The notes below the pieces were generated by a model. That model was given only the letters and a program-made list of their open reading frames with translations. It was not told the origin of the DNA and ran no database searches. 64,000 nt of DNA from Acorus gramineus. Taxonomy: Eukaryota > Streptophyta > Magnoliopsida > Acorales > Acoraceae. Shown piece after piece: positions 11,930-24,700 of the stretch. Location of the stretch: positions 11,391,603-11,455,602 of the forward strand of contig CM060852.1 of assembly GCA_030737835.1 (NCBI GenBank). The letters run 5' to 3'. The translations under genes and the position numbers were made by a program. How positions within the stretch are numbered: position 1 is the stretch's first letter; the number at the start of each line of letters is the position of its first letter.

Positions 11930-12498
11930 GAGCATTTCCAAGGGGCCGAATTAATTCGACTCCTTCAGTTGATCCGACAAGCGATCGAGGGAAATACGAC
12001 TCCAACGGACTCCTCGTTACTCATCAATTTGGGCAGACGAGGCTTCATGCTCAACAAACGAGGGAGAGGCGACTAGGAGCTCCTAGACGTGGCCCCCACA
12101 ATAAAAAAAATAAAAAAAATTAACCCCATCTTCATTTGTAAATTTTTACACTCTCAATCTACAAGTCTTGTTGTTCCAAAATTAAAGTTTTTTTCCTTTT
12201 TTTTTCTATCTAAATTTTACATCTAAATTTCTCAGATTCTATCATTTTATTTTTTCAAATCCTACAATGTCTTGTCCTTTAACTCAAGATTCAATAAATA
12301 TTATTATTAAGTTATTTTTGTAACTTTAAAATTTAAATATAATTAATTTTAAAAAAATATTAATAAAATATTATTATATGAGTCATTCAAGAAGTATGGT
12401 TAAAGTGAACACTGATTATCAATGTTCCTTACTCAAGCATACGTGTCATATTCCACCAAAATGAACGAGACATTAGTAGAGCATGGTTGGAGATGCTC
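11930..12498. mobile_element. TIR element with TAA target duplication (PIF/Harbinger-like)
   Basis: Left end GAGCATTTCCAAGG and right end GGTTGGAGATGCTC are imperfect inverted repeats. Both are directly flanked by TAA (11927-11929 and 12499-12501). TIRs of the GAGCATCTCCAAC type with a TAA duplication are typical of small PIF/Harbinger-related elements in plants. The interior has a GC-rich left part (11950-12100) and an AT-rich right part, with no transposase frame. Confidence 0.65.
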
Positions 12499-12766
12499 TA
12501 ACTACCTCGGTCAAACTGCAGAACAAAATTTAATTAATAATTTTATAATAAAATAAAATTAAAACGCATGCATTATATGTAATAATAATAAAAAAAAACA
12601 ATTTTATAATGAAAAAGTGCAGGAGATGTCAGGAGAAACGACGCCCTAAACGTGGTTGAGCCCCACCATGGAAAGGAGACCTTTTTCTGCAGTTGGTGGA
12701 AAAACCAATCCATCTCACACCCACACAAGCAAAGCAAACACCTCAATTCAGCTAATTAAAGCACAC

Positions 12767-12796
12767 AAATAGAAATAGAAATAGAAATAGAAATAG
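12767..12796. repeat. Hexanucleotide microsatellite (AATAGA)n
   Basis: About five copies of the unit AATAGA in the AT-rich 3' flank of the DUF1005 gene. Confidence 0.85.
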
Positions 12797-13227
12797 TAAG
12801 AAGTCAGTGACGCTAATGATATTTCACCAAAAAAGACGGGCACCATTAATGGCACAACATTTGAATAACCAATATAATTTACTAATTTTATTTTTTCATC
12901 CAATCCACTAACAATCTCTATTTCTTCCACAACTGAAAAAATGAAAACACAAATCACCATCCACAAATCACTCAAAAGAAAAAAAAACAAAAAAAACAAT
13001 CTTCTAGCTTTAAAAAACAACCTAGAAGATACAAACGAAAAAAAAACACAGAAACATCACACACACACAGCTTGAAAAAAGTGCCTCTTCTTCCTCATCT
13101 GTACAGCTCGAACTGCTCTTCCTCTCTTAACTGTTAATCAATCCTAAACACCACAAAAACACATGTTCAGGAGTTCAACAGAACACACACAAAAGACACA
13201 AACCAACAGCAATCTGAATTCAACCCA

Positions 13228-14981
13228 TCATCCCCCCTTGCGTGTTTGGTACAGCTCCTTTCGCAGCTTATCCGAAAACAGCCTGCAAGCGTCCATGCTG
13301 AGATCAATGGCCGCTGACAGCGCTACAAAAACAGCCGCATCTTCCGTGCACCCGACATGCTGGACACCAATCTCCACCTTTGGTTTGCTGCACTTCCCCT
13401 CCCCTTCCAGTGTGGATGACATCACAAACCCCCTGTACATACAATAGGGCCAAAGCCCCATCCCGAAATCCCCGCTGCTCCGAGGACTACAAGCCGGAGA
13501 TGATGAACTAGATGGCGTGGCCCGCCCAGTTGACGACCCCATATCGATCATGAACTTCCCTCCTTTGCCCGTGCTGATGGAAGATTCAGCAAGTAAGACC
13601 CCCGCAGTACAATTGGCGTCAGGGAGGAGCTCGAAACGGTACCCAAGTCCATCGCTGCTCCCACGTTCACGCCAGGCCTCGAGACGGCCCCAGGGTTTCC
13701 AGGTGCCATTCTCCGGACGGAGGATGAGCCACCCACCGGGGTTTGATCGGCTGACACGGTCCGAGCCAGGTGAAGCCACGAAGGGGGTGACCATTGATGC
13801 GGCTGCGACAGGGGAGCCGGAGAGGTCGTGCACGGTGATCGACCATCCTTTCCTCTCGTTTCCCTGCCGCTCTTTGTCACCGCCAAACGAGCTTAACCAA
13901 CTTCTAGTGATGCAACCGTCCGACTGAATCGATCTGGAGTGGATTAGCAAAAGCTCAGCATCAGCAATCAATATATACAATTTCATGGTATATATAGACT
14001 TCTGACCAACCAATCTTTGTTCGCATGAATTTGAACTGAATTATTAAGCATTTGAAATGGGGATCAAATAATACTTCTTCCAGATTCATTAAATCAGCAT
14101 TTTAAAGAACTACTAATTCATAAAAAAAGGCTTGAACTTTTAAAAAAGCTTCTGAATTAAAAAAAAAAAAAAACCCCGCATGAAGCGTTGCGAGCTATAT
14201 TAAATAATCAGGCCCGACATTCATTGAATTCTCACTATCGATTTGAACATTATAATCACAAAACCCTGTCTTTTGAAGACAAACCAAAACAGGAGATCCT
14301 AAGAAATTGTAAAACAGCAAAGACAGTATGCAAAAGGACTGACCTTGATATCTGGTTCCGGAGATCCCCACCGTTGGACGACCTGAACCCGAACTTGCAA
14401 GTGAAGACTGGCTGTCTGATGTTGCCCTGGACATGGAACACCTGAGGGCTGCACTCCGGCTCCCCGTCGAACTCGAACACGAATCTGGGGTCCGGCTCCG
14501 ACCGGACGGTCATGTGAAGCTCCGTCGAAGCCTGCGAAGACACCTTCTTCTTCTTCCCCACCGACACCCACCCGTTGCGGAAAACACATGCCTTTGATAC
14601 CGCCCCGCCGAGATCCACCGGCACCGACACCCTCCCAAGGAGCCTCCCAGAGTTCACGCCGCACGTGCTTCCCCTCCGCCCAGTGTAGATCGAGACTTTC
14701 ACGCAAAGCCCCTTCTTCCGCGCAAGCTTCCCCAGATCCGCCTCGCCAAGGTGGAAGGTGGCGGCGACGGTACCGCTGGCGGCGGAGGGGGATGAGGAGG
14801 AGTCGGCGGGGTCGAGGAGGGGGACGGTGAGGGTCTGGGTGGGGAAGGCGCGGCCGAGGGAGATATTGAGGAAGCACGGGGAGGTGGAGGGGTGGACGCC
14901 GGAGCGGGCTGGCTTGGAGGCGAAGGGGATCTTGAGAGCTAGGTTTCCGACGAGGAGACGGACGAAGGGACAGGGATCCAT
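13228..14981 (-). CDS. DUF1005 family protein
   Basis: A plant-specific protein of unknown biochemical role. Exon 1 runs 14981-14344 (donor AAG|GTCAGT) and exon 2 runs 13933-13228 (acceptor CTCCAG|A), joining in phase to 447 residues, a normal family length. The N-terminus MDPCPFVRLLVGNLALK and the block KGWSITVHDLSGSPVAAAS followed by VTPFVASPGSDRVSRSNP are DUF1005 hallmarks. Further conserved pieces are GWLILRPENGTWKPWGRLE and the C-terminal VQHVGCTEDAAVFVALSAA followed by DLSMDACRLFSDKLRKEL. No signal peptide or membrane helix. Exon 1 is markedly more GC-rich than its surroundings, as is common for 5' exons of plant genes. The ATG is the first in the frame and gives the conserved N-terminus; an overlapping frame on the same strand, 14299-15114, is a shadow. 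Confidence 0.92.
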
Positions 14982-14994
14982 TGATTGGGGAAAC

Positions 14995-15013
14995 TAGGGT
15001 TAGGGTTAGGGTT
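14995..15013 (-). promoter_or_regulatory. Telo-box array in the DUF1005 gene leader
   Basis: The minus strand carries consecutive AAACCCTAA-type units 14-32 bases before the start codon. Telo boxes in plant promoters and leaders are bound by telomere-repeat-binding factors and are associated with growth-related expression and with Polycomb recruitment. A GAA run (15073-15090) and TGTC/TTGA repeats lie slightly farther upstream. Confidence 0.55.
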
Positions 15014-15175
15014 TGGTCAGTGAAATAAGGGGCATCGGCGAGCGTGCGAGGATGAGCTGATGCGCGAGAGGTGGAAGAAGAAGAAGAAGAGACCAAAGTT
15101 TCTGTCTTCTTCAATCGAGTGAGAGAGATTGTATGAGATCAGAGAGAGCATCCATTAAAATTCGCTCGTTTTTAT

Positions 15176-15232
15176 TGATTGATTGATTGATCTGAAGAAG
15201 AGTCTCTCAATCTGTCTGTCTGTCTGTCTGTC
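15176..15232. repeat. Two tetranucleotide microsatellites, (TTGA)n and (CTGT)n
   Basis: TTGATTGATTGATTGAT at about 15176-15191 and CTGTCTGTCTGTCTGTCT at about 15211-15232, in the upstream region or leader of the DUF1005 gene. Confidence 0.85.
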
Positions 15233-15239
15233 TTTTGGG

Positions 15240-16560
15240 GGTCTTCTCTTTGTTGGTTGTGGATTACAGCTGTGGACAGTCTGTCGTGGAAACAAATTTT
15301 GAATTAAAAATAAATAGGAGGGAAAGGGAGGGTAAATGGGATGTGATACCCTTTCGGTGAGAGTAAGGCTCCTTCACCCCCCAGGTATTGGTTGGTAGAG
15401 TTATTCGTGTTGATGACAGGGACAATCAAATCAGATGGTCTTATTTGTTTGTTTTCACACAGGGCTTCTAACGTAACACACGTACATCAATCAAACACTA
15501 ACCATAATTAAAAGCTCTTGATGGACCAAATAAACACACAGATATCATGTGACAGAAGCAGTAATAAAAGTGTATAAAAAATAATTCAACATAATCCTGT
15601 CTATTAGAAAAATAAAATAAAAAAATTTACACAGCATACATTACAGTTTCTTATTGGCTGCCACATACTTTCTATGTGTTTTTACCACAGAAGAGCCGGA
15701 CTCAATCATATCTAGCGATCAAACAGTCTCGCATGCAGTCCACAAATGTTTTGATTTTTTTTAAATTATAAACATTATTTAATAAGATATACATTATTAT
15801 AAAAAATATACACAACTCCATCATGAATTGTATTTTCCCATATTGTCTTTGAGAAGGTTCATGTGTGTAACAATATTTTTTAAATAAAGAGAGCAAATTT
15901 ATCACAATTTTATAAAACTTATACTTTTCATATTAATTACAATTACCAAAAATCATTGTTTTGTAAATGAAGAGAAATTTTTTTTTCATAGCATATGACA
16001 TTCTGTTGAGCATATATAAGTGCCTCAGACGACTTTAAAAAGTTTATAATGTTTAAAATATATTTTATACTAAAAATTTTCAATTTTTTACAATTTAACT
16101 ATGAATGATATATTTATATACACAAAAAATAATAACAAACTTGTTGCACAGATTAAAAACTATTTTATTCTTTTTTATTTTTTTAATTATGGTGTTAAGC
16201 AATTAAATATATTTAATGATGTCTAAAGAATAGATATCTTAAGGTGGTAAGTCATTTTATTTTCTAAAATTATAAAAGAAAACTTTTTTAAATAGAATTT
16301 CTAAAAGTTATTTATTTGGATATTTTTAATTTTTAAAATATTATTTTTTCTATTGACCAGAAAATAAAAAAATAAATGGCAATACGTGCGGATGTTATCC
16401 AACATTTTAAAACTAATAAATCTAAATTAATTATATATATAAAAAAACAATTCAGAATTATCTGTTGCACGACTGGTTCTACATTTTCTCCTCCAAAAAG
16501 CTGTAATAAAAAAATCATGAAAAAAAGACAAGAACAATCGTATCAAAGAAAAAAAAAAAA
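15240..16560. other. Intergenic, AT-rich, no gene seen
   Basis: After the DUF1005 upstream region the DNA becomes strongly AT-rich with many A and T runs. Open frames here are short and low-complexity. Nothing recognised. Confidence 0.6.
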
Positions 16561-16566
16561 AAAAAA

Positions 16567-17090
16567 GGGAAAATCCATATAAACACCCCCCCCCCTCCCC
16601 CATAAACTGACTGAAATCCATATAACCCTCTGACTTTTCTTAAAATCTATATAAACCCCTGACTTTTCTTAAAATCTATATAACTCCTTAATAAAATTTA
16701 CGTTTATAGATCATGAATATTTTGTGAATATTATGTTTGATTAACCCTAGTAAAAAACATAGTATACCAAACAAACCCTACAATATGTTAAAAATACAAA
16801 AAATCTTATATAAATTACTATTTTACCTTTCTATATAGAGTTTTATAATATATCCAAACAGAGTAAAATCATCATTTTTATAGGATTTTTAACACATTGT
16901 AGTGATTTTTTAGTATATTGTATTTTTAGTCAAGTTTAACCAAATAAAATATTCATAAAATATTCATCATGGGTTATATGTGGATTATGTGGATTTACCA
17001 AATGTTTTAAGGGGTTATATATATTTTAAGAAAATTCAGGGGGTTATATGGATTTCATTCAGATTTCGGGGGGTTGTATGGATTTTTCCC
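16567..17090. mobile_element. Foldback MITE related to the element at 2400-2859
   Basis: It starts GGGAAAATCCATATAA and ends TATGGATTTTTCCC, the same termini as the 2400-2859 element. Subterminal repeats again pair an ATATAACCCC-type motif on the left with GGGGTTATATGGAT on the right. The arms fold about position 16830 around the segment ACAATATGTTAAAAATAC and its inverse. The flanks (nine A's on the left, ATAAAAAAA on the right) could be a one-mismatch 9-bp duplication but are low-complexity. The 524-bp element has no coding capacity. Confidence 0.72.
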
Positions 17091-17099
17091 ATAAAAAAA

Positions 17100-18700
17100 G
17101 ACGTTTCAAAGGCAACAAACGAAAATTTGAAACAGGACGACATGTGCTGTCACGTGGAAAGCCAATTTGAACCGTCCGATGTACATCGGATGGGCAAGAT
17201 TAACGCATGGAAGTTTGTCGTGATAGATCTGGACAAAAATAAGAGGAAGGTGTTAATGGGGGCCAACAGAAAAAGTGGAAAATAGAGACAGCTCATCGAC
17301 TTATCTCTGTGTCTGCGGATTTTTCGCTATTTTTTTTATTCACTCGTATCAATCAATCAATGCACGTCCGACTCAGATCAAACGGTTTTGTTATGCGTTA
17401 CTTTTTAGCCCCGTTTGTTAATCCATTTTAATAAGTTGATTTTAGCTTCTAAGTTAAAAGTTCTAAATATATTATCAAATAAGTCTATTCAATTAAAAAA
17501 TTGTTCTCATGATTATAACAAAAAAAAAAAAAAAAGTGTAAAAACTATGTTTATTCCAACAAAAACAATTTTTATTATCAGTGATTGATTAATTAAAAAA
17601 CAGCTATCATGATTATATTATCAAAAATCATATATAAAGTTTAAAGATGTTTTTCAAACTGGATTTTTACAAGACTTAATAATACACTCGTATCAACCAA
17701 TGCGCTTCTCAATGATAACAATTAAATAGAAAATAATTTATTTTACAAATATAGTTAATTATATTCATATAGTTACTTAATATCAAAATAGCTTATGTGA
17801 GTGTTAATCTTATATTATATTACAGTCGAATGTTTCATAGGTGCTGAAAATTTACATTTTCGTCGCCTTCCTTCAAGTGCTTTCCAATGTAAAAAAAAAA
17901 AAAAATTAATTAATTGTAAAAAAATGTAACATATCATCTAAAAAAATTAAAATCGACTTTTTGGAAATGTCATATTATTATATTAAAATAATGAGAACTA
18001 GAGACCCAGCCCAGCCACGTAAATTCGCTGTGGCAAGACTGGCTACAAATGCATGTTTGCCTCTATGAAACCTGATTGGAAAATAAAATAAAAACAAGGC
18101 GAGCCACGTGAAACCTGATTGATGAGTTTCGCTTTGGATTCCATGCATTTCACTCTCATCTCTATCTCTATATATTTTATGTATAAATATATACGCAAGT
18201 TGGTGATTCCATTCATGCAGCTACGTTTGAAGTGTGTGTACTGTATATTATATTAATATTGTATGGCTTTGGATTCCATACCCACACTCTCGCTCTTTTT
18301 CGTGTGATGATTCCATATTTCAAGTGAAATTGCTGTGACATGGACACATTTTCTGACTATAAAATGATCTATGACCGGATACATGTGATTAAGGTACCAT
18401 AGCTTCCTAAAATTAAATGCACAGACTTTGTGTTGTAAAAGAACCATCCACTTTTCTTTTTCAAAATTTTGCTTCCCCCCCCCATCAAGCAAAATTTATG
18501 TACACAAGTACATTTGATATTAACTTAAATCCCATAAATAAAAGCCTCGCGTTCTAACAAGTGTTAACAACAGTTTTAAGTCCTAGACTTGCAAAATCAT
18601 TGGCGCATGAACACGCGCTGCAAATAACATTAGAAATGATCATATGAATGATTTGATCCATAAAGTCAGACTAAACTTTCACACCAATCAATCATCAAGC
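17100..18700. other. Intergenic, AT-rich, no gene seen
   Basis: This is the 3' flank of the EDM2-like gene on the far side. It holds AT-rich sequence and a fragment at 17407-17660 resembling the end of a small TIR element. I see no coding region. Confidence 0.55.
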
Positions 18701-18738
18701 CAGGCCGGACAGTCGAGAGCACCTTGATCTATCCACCC

Positions 18739-21700
18739 TCACTGGGATGACCCTTCATCAAAGATGTTGCCACCGTCCAAGAACGGTGTATCAAATGGCA
18801 GAGGATTATAATTAGTTCTTGCATGGCATATCTCACCCACCTTTGGCATGTTATTCTGCATCACTGGTATTCCCAAAGGTTCACTAGTCGCGGCAACACC
18901 AGTTCCAGGTCCTCCAGTAATTGCTTTACTGGACATGATTGCATGAGAAGAATACTCAATGCCAGCTTGATGATCATAGAGCCTGCTCTGATTGTAGTAA
19001 TTGCTTGTTGACCCATCATTGGCAATGCTAGGGTTGCTGCTTTGGACCTCTGAATTTCCATATCTGATGCCAACTTGGCATTGGTCGCTTGTGTCACTAG
19101 GTGGGGAGATACTCATGTCCAAGAGTTCATCATTGTCATATGTACCTTCTTCCTGCCCAATCTGCTCTTCCTGATATCCATAGACCTTTTCCTCAGGATC
19201 AGTTCTCAGAATAGATTCATCTTGATTGTCTTGTCCCAAACGTTCCAGTAACATGTCAGCATAGCCCCCTTCGATCCCAGGATCCCCATCCAGTTGAAGA
19301 GGATCTATTCGATGTGCTTCAACATTGTCTTCCATTGGATCAGACCAATCAGATCCCTCGGGCAAGTGTTCCTGCAACAGAGCGATATGTCGGTGTCTTG
19401 ATGTCCAGTCAGGGCGGCCATACAGATACAGAACCGGCGGCTTCAGGTTCCATTGATCCAGTTGCTGACCATTCACATCAACAGAACCTGGCAAGTAGTA
19501 TGACTAAAAAGCAGAAGCTTGGAATTGTTAGGCATGAGCTTATCTAATGCCTTTTATTTATTTATTTTATTTTATTGTTCAAATTTTGGTGAAATAAAAT
19601 GAAATTTCTCCAAGCACCTCGTACCTTTCCTGCCAGCATTTCAGTGTCCTTCCAGATCAGATCATAAGCCGCTTCTTTTCGGTCCAATCTGGCAGGTTAA
19701 AATAATTTTAAAAAAATCATAAGAGCGCATAAAATAAGCAAGCACATACATTTCTGAGTTTAGGAGCACAAGTCTACCTTTCTGTTTCCGCTGGTACACT
19801 AAGAATGAGGAGCTTCGGTTTAAACTCCAAAGCCTTATCAATGAACTTGTTTGCTAGAGATGCTTTAGTACCAAATGGAGGATTAAGTCCCATTATCTGC
19901 CTCACAATAACATTGACAGATCCAACATGTAAGCCAATGAGGTGAAGAACATATAAACACCTGGCAATAGAAGTAACTTTAGAAAAATTTAAAAGTGAAA
20001 AGGCGATCTTACTAATTGAGACCCAGCAGGTAGTTCATTCGGATCCACACTCATCCAATCTCTCTTCTCAAAGTTAAAATCATTCTGTAAGTTGCATTTA
20101 ATATCAACCTTTAGATATATCCTTCAATACCAAGCAATATGACCTGTAAAACTTTACATTCATGTGCAAACAGATATTCTTCATACATAATTATATTAAC
20201 AATTTAACATAAGAAACACATATCACAAGAATATAACTCTATTAATCTCACAGAAAGCTTAAATTTGTAGATGTCTGCTAAAGAAATAACTGAGAAATAT
20301 AACTTGCATGTATTCGTTCATAATGATACAAATCAGAATCACATCAAAACACAATTTTAATATGTAACAAACAGCCTCTGAATTTTTATTTTTCATTTTT
20401 TAGTTTTCAAATTGATTCTATACAAGCTTCCTTAAACTATAAACTAGCATGGTGATAAAGTTCTTCTGCAAACATACCTTGGGTTGGACGAGATCATAAT
20501 TTTTGAACCTGCATGTTTTCCCAGTCAAATCAAGCTTTTCTTTCATTAATATACTAAAATCGTTAGCCCCACAGCTGAAGTCGACTATCTGTTGAAATTC
20601 AAATACACAGCATCAAATTCACAACTGAAACAAAGTTAAGAACATAAGCATAAGAATAATTTAAAAAGAATAACACAAGATTATCATTGTCACATTGTGC
20701 CATGATGATTTTCCAAAAGAATTCTTTGAGTAAGATAACATGTGATTAACATACACCAATTTGCAAGATTTGAAGCAACAAATTATAACTACTCATCCTG
20801 CATATACTATCAGATGTATATAAAATCTACGATGTCCACTGAGAGACAGTCGGTGACTGTATTAGTAGAGGTTCATTTTTTAACCAGATTTCTTGTGGGC
20901 ACACCAAATATTTAAAAGTTCTCCTGGATGGTTTTCCGCATTTGTCCACTCAGATGCTGTGTGAAATCTTTCTGGTGCTTGTGTATCTGCCGGAGGAGTA
21001 CAAGGAGGTCTGTGTCTCTGTGATGGGGAGGACAGGGTGTTTTGGCCACATGGAGGAGGGAGGAGGCTGCCTGTCAACAATTGTAATTCTTGGCCTTGCA
21101 GACACCATTCTATCAGCCTCAAACTGCAGGAAGAAATAGATAAATTTGGGGAAATAAAATCCCTTTGAAAGTGCAAGGTTTTATGTGGCTGACTTATTTA
21201 GGTAGGCTCCCAACTAAAGCTTATAAAGCCAAGTGGCCTGGAGGGAAATCAATAGCCTATCAATAGAACTAAATAACTTGTTCCCGCCTGGTAATGGTGT
21301 TTTTTACTTAAAAGGGTCTGGTGTTTGAAAGAAATTGTTTGAGTGAAAACTTGGATAATATCTATTTCAACAGATGTAACTTAACTCTAGGAATAACTAT
21401 ATAAATTTTTTTTTTAATTTGCCCGAAGAAAAATAAATAAATGTTTTTGATGTGTAAGAAACCAACATTTTTTTAGGGTATATATATGCAAAATCCATTT
21501 TTAGCCCAAGGGTCCAAGGATTTGCATATTTTTTGTACTGCATGACCGACCCTAACGCTATGCGATCTGAAAACTTTCTAGTTCCTCTATTGAGATCAAG
21601 TTATAGGCTTCATGTTCGGGCTGGGTTTGGATTGCATCAACAGATAGAGGCTTGAGTTGGGTCAGGTCAGGGGATGGCCTGGGTTGACTCCATGCAGACA

Positions 21701-24700
21701 CATCCCACTCGGATTGCACCTCTAGCAGTTAGAAACCCACCTAAAAACAGATAAACTGAATCATGCATAATGCACCGACTAGAATGGTTGAACACAAACA
21801 TAATATCTAAGCATACCAAACAAAATAAATCAAATGTGAACTACATACATAAAAGTTTGCACTGGTTAACGCTGTCCAATACAAGTGATCACATATAGTA
21901 TTACCCTAAAATGGATTATTTTATAAAATGAAAAGGAAATCATAACCAAATATAGTGCAGACATGTTCAATCCTTACCATGTCATCATTTTCAACATACC
22001 AATGAAGCTTATCAACTATCTGCATGTCAGAACAGTCATAAATAAGTCTGACCCCCCAACACAAAGAACTATGCATTTATTGCACTCCAGTATGGAAACA
22101 AACATGAAAGTAAAATAATAGGTGGCATAAAATTTGTTAGGTGCGAACTTATGTCATGATCAACTTTCTTTAATATTGCGATGAATGACTAGAAAAGATT
22201 TTGCACTAGCTTGCTATTTGTTTCCCTTCAACTTCAAAGAATTACAAACCAGACAGTTGTCTGTGTTAAATGTGTTGCACAAAAGATGTATGAATTGTAA
22301 TATACAGGAAGCGATATGAATATTCATAGGCAGATTGCCAAATTGAGAAAATTAACTTACCATTTTTCACAGGAAAATTGCAGAATACAAGAACAATTCA
22401 TGAAATATAAAGCATATCTGCTACGAATCATAATGGAGGTGAAATAGTTCAAGGAATCATAATGATGACGTGAAAAACCAACTAAGGTGGATCATATAGC
22501 TTTACTAAAAAGCATGATGTGATGAGATTATGAGCAGACACATGGGACCATGAAATAAAAAACTACACAGGTTTAATACTTTAAGATTGAATCTCAGTCC
22601 TGCATGTGTTACCAAATAAGGATATCGATTTCCTTAAATATAACTATCCCTTTAGTGGGAGAATGGGAGGTCATCGAAGACATCAAATTGGAGAGCACTA
22701 ACAGAATTTTTTTTTTTGAAAGGTTGCACTAACAGAATATATTAGCAACTACTCAGAAAATAAACAACTAGTAAAAGCTTTTTCAGACAAATAATAAAAT
22801 TTGTATATTGCAAATAGTTAGCTCTTAAGAGGAACATAAATTTTGAGAACTACATAAATGTTTCTGAAATTAAGGAACAAATTTCAATATCACAACGTCC
22901 AAAAATCAGTACCAAGCAGCTTGAGCTGGACTATGAACTCCGTCGCATTAAACTTTTCCACAACTTTATTAACAAGAGGTCAGAAAACAAATTTTAGTCA
23001 TAACAGGAAGTAACATTATAGTTTGCAAATTGTAAATATTGCACATCCATTCACATATTGTGCACATTGCTACCTCCCAAGGAAAGCAAAAGGAAGGGGA
23101 AAAACAAAGTTTCACAGCATAAAAATGCAATTGCTTTATAGACAAACTAAGAAATTCAGAACTGAACTGGGTGGGGCACCAAGAATTATAGAGAAGCCCT
23201 TAAGCAAGATAATCAGATAATATACATCATTAATTCTCTTATCCTATAAGAGTGACATGAATTTCAAAACGAGATGAAGACTGCATAAATGAAATTCAAA
23301 GTATGCCTCTCCACCTTCATTAAAAAATCACTGTATGCAACCTATCCTGCCATATGTCATCACTCATTTTAATCGTTTTCTAGTCTCCACACAAGGTCAA
23401 ATTAGTCCCAATGAAAGACAAGCAGTTTAGCGTGAAAAACAATCATATTGCAACTATTCATGTATCCAGGATGTACATACCTCCCAAAGTAAAGAAAAAA
23501 GAAGAAAAAAAAAAAAACTATTCACTAGATTGTATAAAAAATGAGTTCCATTTATTTTAAGCCATATCTAAGAAGTTCAGCCAAAAAAAAATTTGAAGAA
23601 ACAGAAATTTATTGAAAGTAGTCATTCATAGTACCATACGATAGTTTGGACAAATTCCTATGCTAATTTTCTGACCCGTATCATTGCAAATATTGCTTCA
23701 TGAAATGATAACAATGTGTTGTCAAAATCTAAACGGGACCATGAAGAGGATCATGAATCAAAGGATTTCTGATAGTCATTTGATATAAAAATAAAACATC
23801 CTAAAAATTTTGAAAGTAAAGAAATAACTTAAATATTGACAATACGGTCACAAGACATTTTTAACATTTATTGTTACAAAAGGTGTCTCATATATTGAAC
23901 TGTTCTTGTTGGACTTTCCCAATAGGGGGTTGGTAAGCAGTGGCAAACCATCATTTCTATGCTTGCTGTATTTCACGAGACAAGCCCTAGAAGTTGATAT
24001 GTGTAACCTCAAACCCCAATTGGTGGAGCAGGATAGCTGACTCCTTGCACATAGTAAAATGGATGGACCAGAAAGTGATGTAATAATCAGATGAAACTGA
24101 AAAATGTGTCCATAAGGCAAAATCATAAAATTACAGAAGATTGTGGTCACAAAGAGAAAGCTTTGGAAAAACATCAGTTGGAAGCATAAAATCTCTCAAG
24201 AAAAATATCTAAGAAGAAACTGTTGTCCTGTGTTTCAGTAGTATCCTACAAACAAGGCATCTAATAAAAATGCACACCTCCTTAAGCTTGTCCAATTTCG
24301 TGAAATGGCGTCCATAGGATGTGTAACGCTTGCCATGAAGAAAAGGTGCAAGGTAAACTCCAAGCTTCATCTGCAGCATTGAACAGAAACAAACGCACGG
24401 AACAAAGTTTTTTAAAAAGTGTCTGTTTGAACTACATTAAAAATCTTGAACTAATGACAGCATCTTTGTGAAAAATTATCATATAGAACGGAAACAGGTT
24501 TACGGCCTTAGAAATTTATTTCTGTATTATAATGTCATATTTTCTTGAATTCTCATGTAATGATATGTCAGTTCTAATCAATCCACTACAAATACAGATG
24601 TGAAAGTTAGAAAGCTAGGAAATCACTGAATATAGCTGGCCAACAGTAAATCAGGCAATGACTGAGATCATAAAAGAGTCGTTTTCACTTTTCACAAATA

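Noticed and set aside
14299..15114. 271-residue minus-strand frame overlapping DUF1005 exon 1
   Set aside because: Arg/Pro/His-rich composition from reading a GC-rich exon out of frame; the DUF1005 frame explains the sequence.
20880..21176. 98-residue minus-strand frame in EDM2 intron 13
   Set aside because: No similarity recognised, no codon structure, and it lies wholly within a supported intron.
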